The translations under genes and the position numbers were made by a program. DNA of 20,195 nt, taken from positions 1 to 20,195 of the IMG/VR virus record IMGVR_UViG_3300045119_000263; one strand, given 5' to 3'. Of the stretch, positions 5,534 through 11,820 are shown piece by piece (position 1 is the stretch's first letter; each line of letters opens with the position of its first letter). The notes beneath the pieces are model-generated. The model saw nothing but the letters and a program-made list of their open reading frames with translations. It did no database searches and was not told the DNA's origin. The DNA comes from a virus.

Positions 5534-6943
5534 CTAGCGCAACCACTCGCGCCCCGAAGAATCCGTCCGATAGCGATCCTTTTCTTCGACAGGCTCGCTT
5601 TTCTTCGTCCGCTTCGGTTCTACCGGCTCCACCAGGTCCGGCGCATCCGTGAACAGCACCAGATCCCGATCCAGCGAGAGCTTGAGCGTCCCCGTTGACC
5701 CCTGCCGCTGCTTCTCGATGATGAAGTACGTCAGCCCGCCTTCCCGATGGTTCTTCCGGTGCAGAAACCCCACGATATCGGCGTCCTGCTCGAGCGACCC
5801 CGATTCCCGGAGATCGGACAGCTTCGGCCGCGGATCCGGCCGCTTCTCGTTCGCCCTGGAGAGCTGCGACAGCAGCAGGATCGGCACCCCAAGTTCATCG
5901 GCCAGCGTTTTCGTCCGCCGCGAGGTATCCGCGATCTGATCGTTCCGATTCGCCCGGCGATCCTCGAGCATCCCGCCCATCAGCTGCACGTAGTCGATGA
6001 TCACCAGATCCAGCGAGCCTTCCTCGGACTTGATCCGCCGGCACTCGGCCCGGATCTCGCCAATCGTGAGCCCCGCCTGATCGTTGATGTGGAACGGCAG
6101 CGCGTGCATCACCGTCGTCGCCGCCGCCAACGCCGGCCAGTCCGGTGCCATCACACACCCACTCAAGATCCGCGGCAACGGCACCCCGGAGAGACTCGAC
6201 AGCATCCGGTACTCCAACTGCTTCCGCCGCATCTCCAGCGAGAACAGCGCGACCCGCTTGCCGATCTTCGCGCTCGCCGTCGCCGAATTTACCGCGAAAC
6301 TCGACTTCCCGATCGAGGGACGCGCACCGAGCACGATCAGATCGCCCGGCTGCCACCCGAACGTAATCTCATCGATCGACGCGAACCCCGAGGGACACCC
6401 GAGGATCTCGCCCCGGTGCGCCACCCGATACTCCAGATCGGCCAGCAGCCCGGCGCTCGAATCGATCAGCGAGACGGTCCGCGACGTACCATTCCCCGCC
6501 TGGAGCTCCACGATCGCCTTATCGGCTTGCGCCAGGATCACTGCGGGCGACTCCTCCGCCTCGTAGGCGGCACTCACGATCTTGTTCCCGGCCGCGATCA
6601 GCGTCCGGAGTTGCGCCTTCTCGCGCACGATCCGCGCGTACTGCTCGATGTTCGTGGACCGCGGCACCCCATCGATCAGCGCTGAGATATACGCCGGCCC
6701 GCCGACTTCCTCCAGCTCGCCGCGCTTCCCAAGTTCCTCGCGCAACGTCACCAGATCGACCGTGCCGTCCTTCCACTCCAAGAGCCGATCGATCGCCGCG
6801 TAGATGAGCCTGTGCGCGATTCTGAAGAAATGTTCCGCCGCAACGATCGGTGCAGCCTGTTCGTAACAGTCACTGTGAAGCAGAATTGCGCCCAGTACCG
6901 CACGCTCCGCATCGATGCTGTTGGGCAGCTGCTGTTCCTTCAT
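5534..6943 (-). CDS. dnaB: Replicative DNA helicase (DnaB family)
   Basis: This is a full-length 469-aa DnaB, the hexameric helicase that unwinds the fork. The N-terminal domain starts PNSIDAERAVLGAILL and includes GGPAYISALIDGVP with a helical hairpin. After the linker come Walker A GARPSIGKS (206-214; Ile replaces the usual Met), the catalytic Glu in SLEM (E237), Walker B LVIIDYVQLM (313-322), LLLSQLSR with Q360, LSDLRESGSLEQDADIV (375-391) and the KQRQGSTG arginine-finger region (411-418). The C-terminal 30 residues are a charged tail. The start ATG 6943 overlaps the HNH stop as ATGA. No dnaC-type loader or primase is recognised; the gene just upstream of the HNH is the best candidate for a helper. 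Confidence 0.96.
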   Translation of the reverse strand: MKEQQLPNSIDAERAVLGAILLHSDCYEQAAPIVAAEHFFRIAHRLIYAAIDRLLEWKDGTVDLVTLREELGKRGELEEVGGPAYISALIDGVPRSTNIEQYARIVREKAQLRTLIAAGNKIVSAAYEAEESPAVILAQADKAIVELQAGNGTSRTVSLIDSSAGLLADLEYRVAHRGEILGCPSGFASIDEITFGWQPGDLIVLGARPSIGKSSFAVNSATASAKIGKRVALFSLEMRRKQLEYRMLSSLSGVPLPRILSGCVMAPDWPALAAATTVMHALPFHINDQAGLTIGEIRAECRRIKSEEGSLDLVIIDYVQLMGGMLEDRRANRNDQIADTSRRTKTLADELGVPILLLSQLSRANEKRPDPRPKLSDLRESGSLEQDADIVGFLHRKNHREGGLTYFIIEKQRQGSTGTLKLSLDRDLVLFTDAPDLVEPVEPKRTKKSEPVEEKDRYRTDSSGREWLR

Positions 6944-7356
6944 TGCGGGAAGAACTTCCCATCAGGTCGCCTCAACGCGCCTGCCGGATATCCACCCGCA
7001 CGAAACGATGCCAGCTTCGCCCTACGGATGTTCTCGCGGCGCTCTGTGGAGTACGTCTTTCCTATGTTCGCGGCTCTCATGAGAACCTGCGACCTCTTCA
7101 GTCTGCCGTCTATCCGCATGTGACACGATCGACACAAAAATTGCAGATTAGATCGATCGTTGTTCACCGTGTTTCCATCCATGTGATGTCGCTCTACCGC
7201 TTCTTCCGTGCAACCCTCGCCCTCGCACTGCCCCAACGGCATCGGATAGAGCACCAGCGCCCGCGATCGTCCAGTCGTCACGGCTGCGGCATCGCCCTTC
7301 CAGTTACTCGCCAGCTCACCTTGCAGTTTTTTGTTTGGTTTTTTCCCTCTAGCCAT
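6940..7356 (-). CDS. HNH endonuclease upstream of dnaB
   Basis: This is a 138-aa HNH nuclease. The metal-binding core is C44-x4-C49, then ERHHMDGNTVNNDRSNLQFL with H57/H58 and the conserved asparagines, then C75-x2-C78-H79 (LCRSCHMRIDG). The lysine-rich N-terminus (MARGKKPNKKLQG) and the basic C-terminal half with a NIRRAKLASFRAG helix would contact DNA. It overlaps the gene upstream by 8 nt and dnaB by 4 nt, so it sits exactly between two replication genes, as a homing endonuclease would. GAGGTGCGGGGCA precedes ATG 7356. A role as a resident phage HNH involved in replication or packaging is a less likely alternative. Confidence 0.85.
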   Translation of the reverse strand: MARGKKPNKKLQGELASNWKGDAAAVTTGRSRALVLYPMPLGQCEGEGCTEEAVERHHMDGNTVNNDRSNLQFLCRSCHMRIDGRLKRSQVLMRAANIGKTYSTERRENIRRAKLASFRAGGYPAGALRRPDGKFFPQ

Positions 7357-7864
7357 TGCCCCGCACCTCGCGCAGCTTCCGCTGCGTATGCTGCGTATCC
7401 GTCAGACAGCGCGGATCGTGCTGACAGTCCGCCGGCGCCGTGAGCTCGAGATCCTCATCCCCACCCGCCGGCGCCGTCCCTGCGCCCGCGTGCTGATTCA
7501 CCGTCGCCACGAAGGTACCGAATGGATGCCGGCGCGACGTGAAGAACGGATCGCCGTTCCGAATGTAGCGCCCGAACCGCGCCTCGAGCTCCTCGATCCC
7601 GAGCGAGCCGATCAGCCGCTTGAGATGCGGGCGATCCTTCGCGTACTGCCACACATACGCGCCCGGATACCGCGTCGACCAGGCGAGCCCGAATGCCGCC
7701 TCAGCCTGTTTGAGCAACGTGCCGATCCCCTCGCCCCCGTTGATCAGGATCTCGATCTCCCGGAGCACCGCCCCGAGCTCCGCCTCCCGCTCGCGCGCTA
7801 CCTCGATCAGCTGCCGGATCTTGCCCGCGGTCCCTGACGGGAGCTTCTCCGCCCCTTCGGTCAT
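7349..7864 (-). CDS. Putative phage replication-associated protein, 171 aa
   Basis: The protein starts MTEGAEKLPSGTAGKIRQLI, giving an N-terminal helical part with a coiled stretch. A central region reads LAWSTRYPGAYVWQYAKDRP, followed by a domain ending DPFFTSRRHPFGTFVATVNQH. The C-terminus has a Cys/His motif (DCQHDPRCLTDTQHTQR). The 'ff-rHpfgtFv-tiN' segment resembles the C-terminal part of phage replication proteins encoded just before a helicase. Location before dnaB supports a loader- or initiator-like helper, but the family is not certain. ATG 7864 is preferred to GTG 7873 because GGGAAGGGTGGGGCGG sits directly before it. It overlaps the HNH gene by 8 nt. Confidence 0.65.
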   Translation of the reverse strand: MTEGAEKLPSGTAGKIRQLIEVAREREAELGAVLREIEILINGGEGIGTLLKQAEAAFGLAWSTRYPGAYVWQYAKDRPHLKRLIGSLGIEELEARFGRYIRNGDPFFTSRRHPFGTFVATVNQHAGAGTAPAGGDEDLELTAPADCQHDPRCLTDTQHTQRKLREVRGNG

Positions 7865-7879
7865 CCGCCCCACCCTTCC

Positions 7880-8119
7880 CTAGTCCCGACGACGGGACTC
7901 TAGTCGCTCCCGCCGCCGTGCCATTTTAAGGCGCCGGACCAGCCGGGCGAAGTTCCGTTCGTCGGCCTCCGGATCGTTCGCTGGCGGGGCTCCTAGGCGG
8001 CTTGCTGGCGATTCTGAGCCGCTTACCAGCCTAGACCGCTGCCACCCGCTACCCTTAGCCGCCGACGGATTGCTGAGCCATTTCGGATCCCACATATTTG
8101 GCTCCGTATACACGTCCAA
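7880..8119 (-). CDS. Small arginine-rich protein, about 71-79 aa
   Basis: The C-terminal half (PEADERNFARLVRRLKMARR, ending RLESRRRD) is a strongly basic helix with a coding-like pattern; the N-terminal half is Ser/Gly/Pro-rich and probably disordered. Two starts are possible: TTG 8119 with GAGGGTGG close upstream, or ATG 8095 with CGGAG seven bases upstream. The second would give 71 residues starting MWDPKWLSNP. It is the first gene after the noncoding gap and 15 bp before the replication-associated gene. One copy of the 14-bp stem-loop repeat encodes its last residues (SRRRD) and the stop. It may bind nucleic acid; the function is unknown. Confidence 0.5.
   Translation of the reverse strand: MDVYTEPNMWDPKWLSNPSAAKGSGWQRSRLVSGSESPASRLGAPPANDPEADERNFARLVRRLKMARRRERLESRRRD
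7884..7897. repeat. TCCCGACGACGGGA stem-loop repeat, copy 2
   Basis: This is the same 14 bp as at 2985-2998. Here the arms extend to AGTCCCG-ACGA-CGGGACT (7882-7899), flanked by CTAG on the left and (C)TAG on the right. It covers the last codons and stop of the small arginine-rich gene. Confidence 0.5.
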
Positions 8120-8466
8120 CCTTCCACCCTCTTACAAAAGGACTTTTATCCCTGATACCCCTATGCCAAGGAAGGACATAAGGCTACGCGGGCCAAGTAT
8201 CCCAAACGCCTACACGAGGGCATCAGGTCGGGGGGGAAAAAGTCCTGAGAATCCCTAGTCCCCTCTTGTCGAATGCTCCTTTTCGGCACGAAGGAGCGAA
8301 CCGCCTGAACGGGGGCTAACAGGTCAGCCAGTCCTATCGCCAGCGGCCATCTCACAGGCTCGCCACGAGCGACCGGGAACCGCGGCCGTTCGTTCGATCG
8401 GCTCACGCCAATCGGTAGGGGGTGAATTGAAATCGAAGGCTATGGAGGCTCAACAGGCAGGCAAGC

Positions 8467-8567
8467 TACAATACGGTAGCTCGTCTCTGTGTGGGATCCA
8501 CAGACGACGATGTTAGCGGCCGGCGTTCACTGGACCACCCCTCCAGTGCCGGCCGCGTTCTCTTTTA
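8467..8567 (+). ncRNA. Candidate small structured RNA on the plus strand
   Basis: A -10-like TACAAT (8467-8472) is followed by a bulged hairpin at 8482-8509 (CGTC-TCTGTG pairing with CACAGA-C-GACG, loop TGGGATC). A very strong terminator hairpin with a T-rich tail ends near 8566. The transcript would be about 90 nt and run opposite to every gene in the window, ending just before the 3' end of the gene at 8576-9076. I see no good -35 box, no tRNA shape and no Rfam family I recognise. The terminator is the strongest evidence; the RNA itself is inferred. Confidence 0.4.
8516..8566 (+). terminator. Rho-independent terminator, plus strand
   Basis: The stem is GCGGCCGG (8516-8523) with CCGGCCGC (8549-8556), then a 4-nt bulge (CGTT), then CACTGGA (8528-8534) with TCCAGTG (8542-8548) around a 7-nt loop. 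This makes 15 GC-rich pairs, followed by GTTCTCTTTT. On the minus strand no T-run follows, so orientation is plus only. A further short hairpin (GTTCTC/GAGAAC, 8557-8574) overlaps the tail. Confidence 0.7.
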
Positions 8568-8575
8568 GGAGAACA

Positions 8576-9076
8576 TCATAGGCGCACTCTACGCCCCTCC
8601 TCGTTAGGAATCAACCCCGGACTTTCTGGCTGTAAGAGCTGCTCGATCCACGAGCAGATGCGAATGGCGATCACGTCCCCGGCGCGGTCCCACGTCCCGG
8701 CATAGTCCGGCCCGGCCAGCCGACCCGCCGTATGGAAGCTCACCTGACCCGTCGGCGTGTCTACGTAGAGCACCCATCGGTGGTATGCCTGCGCCGGATC
8801 GTCCTTCCAGCCCCACCGGACACCGAGCGCCTCGGCATGCTGCGTCAGCACCGAGACCAGGTTACTCATCGCCCAATTCTTCCGGTCATACGCCAGCCGA
8901 CGATACGAGCCTTTGCCGGGGATCCCGCCGCGATAGACCTTCGCGCGATCGGAGTTCTTCTTAGCCCGGAACAGGTTCAGGGCCAGCACGCCAGCCGGCC
9001 CCTTCGTCTCAAGCTCTGCGTAGAGCGCCTTCGTCGACGCGCCATCAGACCCCTTGAACACCGCGAGTGGTGTCAT
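8576..9076 (-). CDS. Conserved phage protein of unknown function, 166 aa
   Basis: The sequence FKGSDGASTKALYAELETKG, then LNLFRAKKNSDRAKVYRGG, then YDRKNWAMSNLVSVLTQHA and WVLYVDTPTGQVSFHTAGR matches a family I have seen beside phage recombination and replication genes, without known function. The C-terminus (WDRAGDVIAIRICSWIEQLL) is one helix. The conserved Lys/Arg positions and the VSFHTA strand suggest a folded nucleic-acid or nucleotide-related protein; this is a guess. ATG 9076 overlaps the helicase stop as ATGA. It is the last gene before the noncoding gap, and no minus-strand terminator follows it. Confidence 0.72.
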   Translation of the reverse strand: MTPLAVFKGSDGASTKALYAELETKGPAGVLALNLFRAKKNSDRAKVYRGGIPGKGSYRRLAYDRKNWAMSNLVSVLTQHAEALGVRWGWKDDPAQAYHRWVLYVDTPTGQVSFHTAGRLAGPDYAGTWDRAGDVIAIRICSWIEQLLQPESPGLIPNEEGRRVRL

Positions 9077-11820
9077 CGACGCACCGGCCGCCGAGACGCC
9101 GCCAGATCCAATAGATCCGACGCCTCCCCTTTGGTAATCGCTTTGGGATTATGCGGCACGCGCCACCGCGCCAGCAGTTCCAGCTGCTTCACTGACGCCC
9201 GTCCCAATCGCCACGGCGCATCCGGGGTTTTCATCTTCGCCACCGATCCCCGCTCCTGGAGGATGAACGCCTCCGCGAGCCCGGCCGCCGAGTCCTCAGT
9301 CGCCACGCCGGTTGCCAGCGTCCGCTGCCGTGCCGGCGGTCGGAGGCCCTTCTCGTTCGCCGATGGCCTCAGCGTGCACACGATCTGCCACTTGCTCAGG
9401 AGATCGCGCGAGACTTCGAGCACCTCCGTGCCGTCGGCCCACGGGTACTGCAACCGGAACGTATCCGGCCCGGTCTTGATCCAGTTGAACTGTCGCCCGA
9501 CCCCAAACGCCCCAAGCGAGGGGATCGCCCACACGTCAAACGTCGTCGCCCGATCAAGCAGCTCCTGGAGCGTGAACCGCGCGCCTCCGCTGAACAGCGC
9601 CTCGAGATCGAACGTGCGGTACTTCTCTTTCAGCGCCTCGAGCTGCGCCTTCACTGACTCGAGATCCTGCCCGTTGGTCAGCAGCCCCGGCGGCAGCCCA
9701 TAGAGCACCGGCGCCGTCTGGAGCGAATGCTTCCGCGCGATGTCGACCATATCCACCACGACGCACCGCCGCTTGCCTGGATAGGTCCGCAGTCCCCGGC
9801 CTATGCACTGCTCGTAAACCGTGGCGCTCTTGGTCGGCTTCGCCATCAAGATACAGCCCGTCAGCGGCAGATCCGTCCCTTCGGTGAATATCTGGCAATT
9901 GGTGAGCACCTGGATCCCGCCCCGCGTATAGCTGGCGAGCGTCTCGCGGCGCTCCTCCTTCGGCGTCTCACCCGACACGGCCGCGGCATTCACGCCGCAC
10001 CGCCGGAACTCCGCCGCGAGATCGTGTGCGTGCGCCACGTCCACCGTAAACGCGATCGTCGACTCCTTGCCGGCGTGTAGCTGCCAGGACTCCACCGCGA
10101 GCCGATTGCGGCGCTCTGTATTCACCGACTCCGCCAGATCCTTCTGGTTGAACTCGCCCCGCATGACCCGTACATCGTCCAACGACTCCGCCGTCTCAAT
10201 CACCCACGGCTCGATCGGCACCAGCCAGTGATCATCGATCGCTTGCTTGATCGGATAGCTGAACGCGATCGTTTGGAAGACGGCGGCAAGTCCGACGGCA
10301 TCCGTTCGGTTCGGCGTCGCCGTCACCCCGAGCAGGAGCCGATCCGTTGGCGCGATCACGTCCCACCCGTCCAACGCCTTCGTCATCAGCTCGACATCGT
10401 CGTACGTGGCCGCTTCGCTCTCCGTACTGTCCGACTCGTCAGCCTTCGGTAGAAAGCCGAGCCGCGCGAGCGTGGTGCGATAGGTCGCGGCCGCCGCATG
10501 GTGACAGTTCGATACGGCGAATCCATCGGCGAAGTAGGTGTGCAGATCCTCTACTTCGAGGTCATAGACGCGACCTTCAGGACACAGGCGCTCAAATTCT
10601 CCAGTACGGCCCGGTTGGAGAATCTCAACACGCGCCACCCGCGCCCAGTCAGAAAGGCGTCCTTCCTCGCATCCTGAGCTTTCCGCACCATCGCGAAATG
10701 GCTGAACCCGTCCACCTCGATCGCGATCATCAGCGCCCGGTTCGCGATGTCCACTTTGTAGTGCGTCGGCCAGTAGCCGCGCCTCCCCGTTCTGACGATC
10801 ACTTCCGTCGGCCATCCGAGCGCGTCGGCCAGCATCTGCTGGGGTACCGGAATGGCCCGACCGTTCCCGCCCCGCACCTTCGGACGGTGCTGCAATGCAC
10901 GCAGGGTGAGCCGCATCTTCTCGCGCGCTGCCGCGTGGCGCATCGGATTCCTGAGCGTCATACGCTGCGAGGCGTACCGGCGATTCGTCGCGGCCATCCG
11001 TCGCGATGATTCCTGAGACACCCACTGGTCGCGATGCGCTGGCGAACAGTACGCCCGCCCCGAGCGCCGCCACCCATCGATCGCCCACTTGACTGTCAAC
11101 GTGACCGGCGCGTGGCAGACATGGCACTGAGTCTCTACTGGCTGCGGCATGGTGCCCAATCATACACCCCACCGAGACGGCTCCAGCACGCATCCACCCG
11201 ACCGAGGTCCATAGCTTGTGACTCGGCGTGCAGACAATGACGCCCCGATCCGTCGTCAGGCGGACCAACGCCTGCGTTGTCTTGTGCAGCACCCGAACGA
11301 CGCGCCGCCGCGACAACTGGAGCGTCCTGGTATCGAATGCCGTCACCAGATCGCCGACGCGGATCGCCTCAATCGGCCGCCCATCTACGACCGTGCCAGG
11401 CGGGAAACATTCATCGACGACGACGATCCGAAACGTGTGCCGCGCCAGCAGCTGCTCGAGCCGCTGATACTTCCGCGCCGAGAGCGACTGAATCGACGCG
11501 ATGATCACATCCGCGTACCGGCTCGAGCGCCGCTCGCCCTGCTCGATATCGACCATCACGCCCGGATTTTGCTGCCGGATCTTGTCGGCCGCCTGATCGA
11601 GCAACTCCTCCCGATGCGCGATCACCAACATCGACGCGCCCCGCTTCGGCAGTCCATCGATCCAAGCTCGTAGCCGCGGTCGCTTCAGCATCGCGGCCAC
11701 ACATACCGTTTTCCCGACCCCGGTCGCAGCTTGCACCAGTACGCGATTCTGCCCGCGATCGAAGAAAGCTCCCTCGACGGCATCAAGGAATGCTGTCTGA
11801 TACGGCCGCAGCTCAGTCAT
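9073..11820 (-). CDS. SF2 (DEAD/DEAH-type) helicase precursor containing an intein
   Basis: One uninterrupted 915-codon frame encodes a superfamily 2 helicase split by an intein. Extein N (1-137) has LRPYQTAFLDAVEGAF, Walker A QAATGVGKT (30-38), LVIAHREELLDQ (motif Ia), IIASIQSLS, and the first half of motif II, VVVDE. The intein spans 138-438. Extein C begins CHHAAA, restoring DECH, then has GVTATPNRTD (498-507, motif III), TNCQIFTEGTDLP (640-652, motif V) and QCIGRGLR (671-678, motif VI), plus a C-terminal region of unknown role. The spliced protein would be 614 aa, near the size of phage SF2 helicases. Because the intein cuts the Mg/ATP motif, activity requires splicing. ATG 11820 directly follows the upstream stop. 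The partner is probably the replication or recombination machinery. Confidence 0.92.
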   Translation of the reverse strand: MTELRPYQTAFLDAVEGAFFDRGQNRVLVQAATGVGKTVCVAAMLKRPRLRAWIDGLPKRGASMLVIAHREELLDQAADKIRQQNPGVMVDIEQGERRSSRYADVIIASIQSLSARKYQRLEQLLARHTFRIVVVDECFPPGTVVDGRPIEAIRVGDLVTAFDTRTLQLSRRRVVRVLHKTTQALVRLTTDRGVIVCTPSHKLWTSVGWMRAGAVSVGCMIGHHAAASRDSVPCLPRAGHVDSQVGDRWVAALGAGVLFASASRPVGVSGIIATDGRDESPVRLAAYDAQESDAPRGSAREDAAHPACIAAPSEGAGRERSGHSGTPADAGRRARMADGSDRQNGEARLLADALQSGHREPGADDRDRGGRVQPFRDGAESSGCEEGRLSDWARVARVEILQPGRTGEFERLCPEGRVYDLEVEDLHTYFADGFAVSNCHHAAAATYRTTLARLGFLPKADESDSTESEAATYDDVELMTKALDGWDVIAPTDRLLLGVTATPNRTDAVGLAAVFQTIAFSYPIKQAIDDHWLVPIEPWVIETAESLDDVRVMRGEFNQKDLAESVNTERRNRLAVESWQLHAGKESTIAFTVDVAHAHDLAAEFRRCGVNAAAVSGETPKEERRETLASYTRGGIQVLTNCQIFTEGTDLPLTGCILMAKPTKSATVYEQCIGRGLRTYPGKRRCVVVDMVDIARKHSLQTAPVLYGLPPGLLTNGQDLESVKAQLEALKEKYRTFDLEALFSGGARFTLQELLDRATTFDVWAIPSLGAFGVGRQFNWIKTGPDTFRLQYPWADGTEVLEVSRDLLSKWQIVCTLRPSANEKGLRPPARQRTLATGVATEDSAAGLAEAFILQERGSVAKMKTPDAPWRLGRASVKQLELLARWRVPHNPKAITKGEASDLLDLAASRRPVRR
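10507..11409 (-). other. Intein in helicase motif II (DE|CH), 301 codons
   Basis: This is a protein-splicing element at residues C138 to N438 of the helicase frame. Block A is CFPPGTVVDGRPIEAIRVGD with nucleophile C138. Block B is GVIVCTPSHKLWT with the T198-x-x-H201 motif. Block F is RVYDLEVEDLHTYFADG (417-433), and block G is FAVSN|C with N438 and extein nucleophile C439. The penultimate residue is Ser instead of the common His. No LAGLIDADG or HNH domain exists in this frame. Residues of about 223-395 read as Arg/Ala/Gly/Ser-rich nonsense without a stop codon. That stretch carries the nested endonuclease in another frame. Excision would restore the DECH box exactly. Confidence 0.93.
10551..11159 (-). 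CDS. Vsr/DUF559-like homing endonuclease nested out of frame in the intein
   Basis: This is a 202-aa protein in a different frame from the helicase, wholly inside the intein. Residues 12-42 form a zinc site (C12-x2-C15, C38-x3-H42). A NUMOD3-like basic region follows (RMTLRNPMRHAAAREKM, 66-82), then HRPKVRGGNGR. The nuclease core is THYKVDIAN (D137), AIEVDGFSHF (E148, D150, H154), DARKDAFL (D163, D167) and GWRVLRFSN. This is the pattern of the EDxHD/Vsr-like homing endonucleases, known as free-standing genes between split-intein halves and exemplified by I-Bth0305I. The start is TTG 11159 with GGTGGGG seven bases upstream, or ATG 11150. The last 29 codons or so overlap the intein C-terminal region; the stop TAG lies inside block F codons. 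Confidence 0.88.
   Translation of the reverse strand: MGTMPQPVETQCHVCHAPVTLTVKWAIDGWRRSGRAYCSPAHRDQWVSQESSRRMAATNRRYASQRMTLRNPMRHAAAREKMRLTLRALQHRPKVRGGNGRAIPVPQQMLADALGWPTEVIVRTGRRGYWPTHYKVDIANRALMIAIEVDGFSHFAMVRKAQDARKDAFLTGRGWRVLRFSNRAVLENLSACVLKVASMTSK

Larger units (their letters stand above)
8120..8575. other. Noncoding gap, the longest in the window
   Basis: I find no convincing gene in these 456 bp. A minus-strand frame at 8161-8406 starts with GTG, lacks a ribosome binding site and has odd composition. The region holds a 7-bp stem hairpin (GCTCCTT/AAGGAGC, 8275-8297), an AAAAGGACTTTT near-palindrome at about 8135-8146, and a plus-strand structured RNA candidate with terminator at its right end. 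A promoter for the dnaB-side genes is expected here on the minus strand. The best candidate I see (TTGGCA, then TAAAAG at 15-bp spacing, about 8139-8165) is weak. Confidence 0.6.

Noticed and set aside
7327-7350. A-rich slippery sequence for programmed -1 frameshifting at the start of the HNH gene
   Set aside because: The AAAAAAC runs are not in the phase required for a slip, and no downstream frame continues a known domain.
8161-8406. Minus-strand 81-codon frame in the gap
   Set aside because: It has a GTG start without a ribosome binding site, no coding-like pattern and several inverted repeats inside.
8482-8556. tRNA in the structured part of the gap
   Set aside because: No acceptor stem, TTC loop or anticodon-arm layout is found; the second stem is a terminator.
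9073-11820. Helicase as a frameshifted pseudogene
   Set aside because: The frame is intact from end to end, and all splicing blocks and helicase motifs lie in that one frame; only the interior of the intein is nonsense-like.
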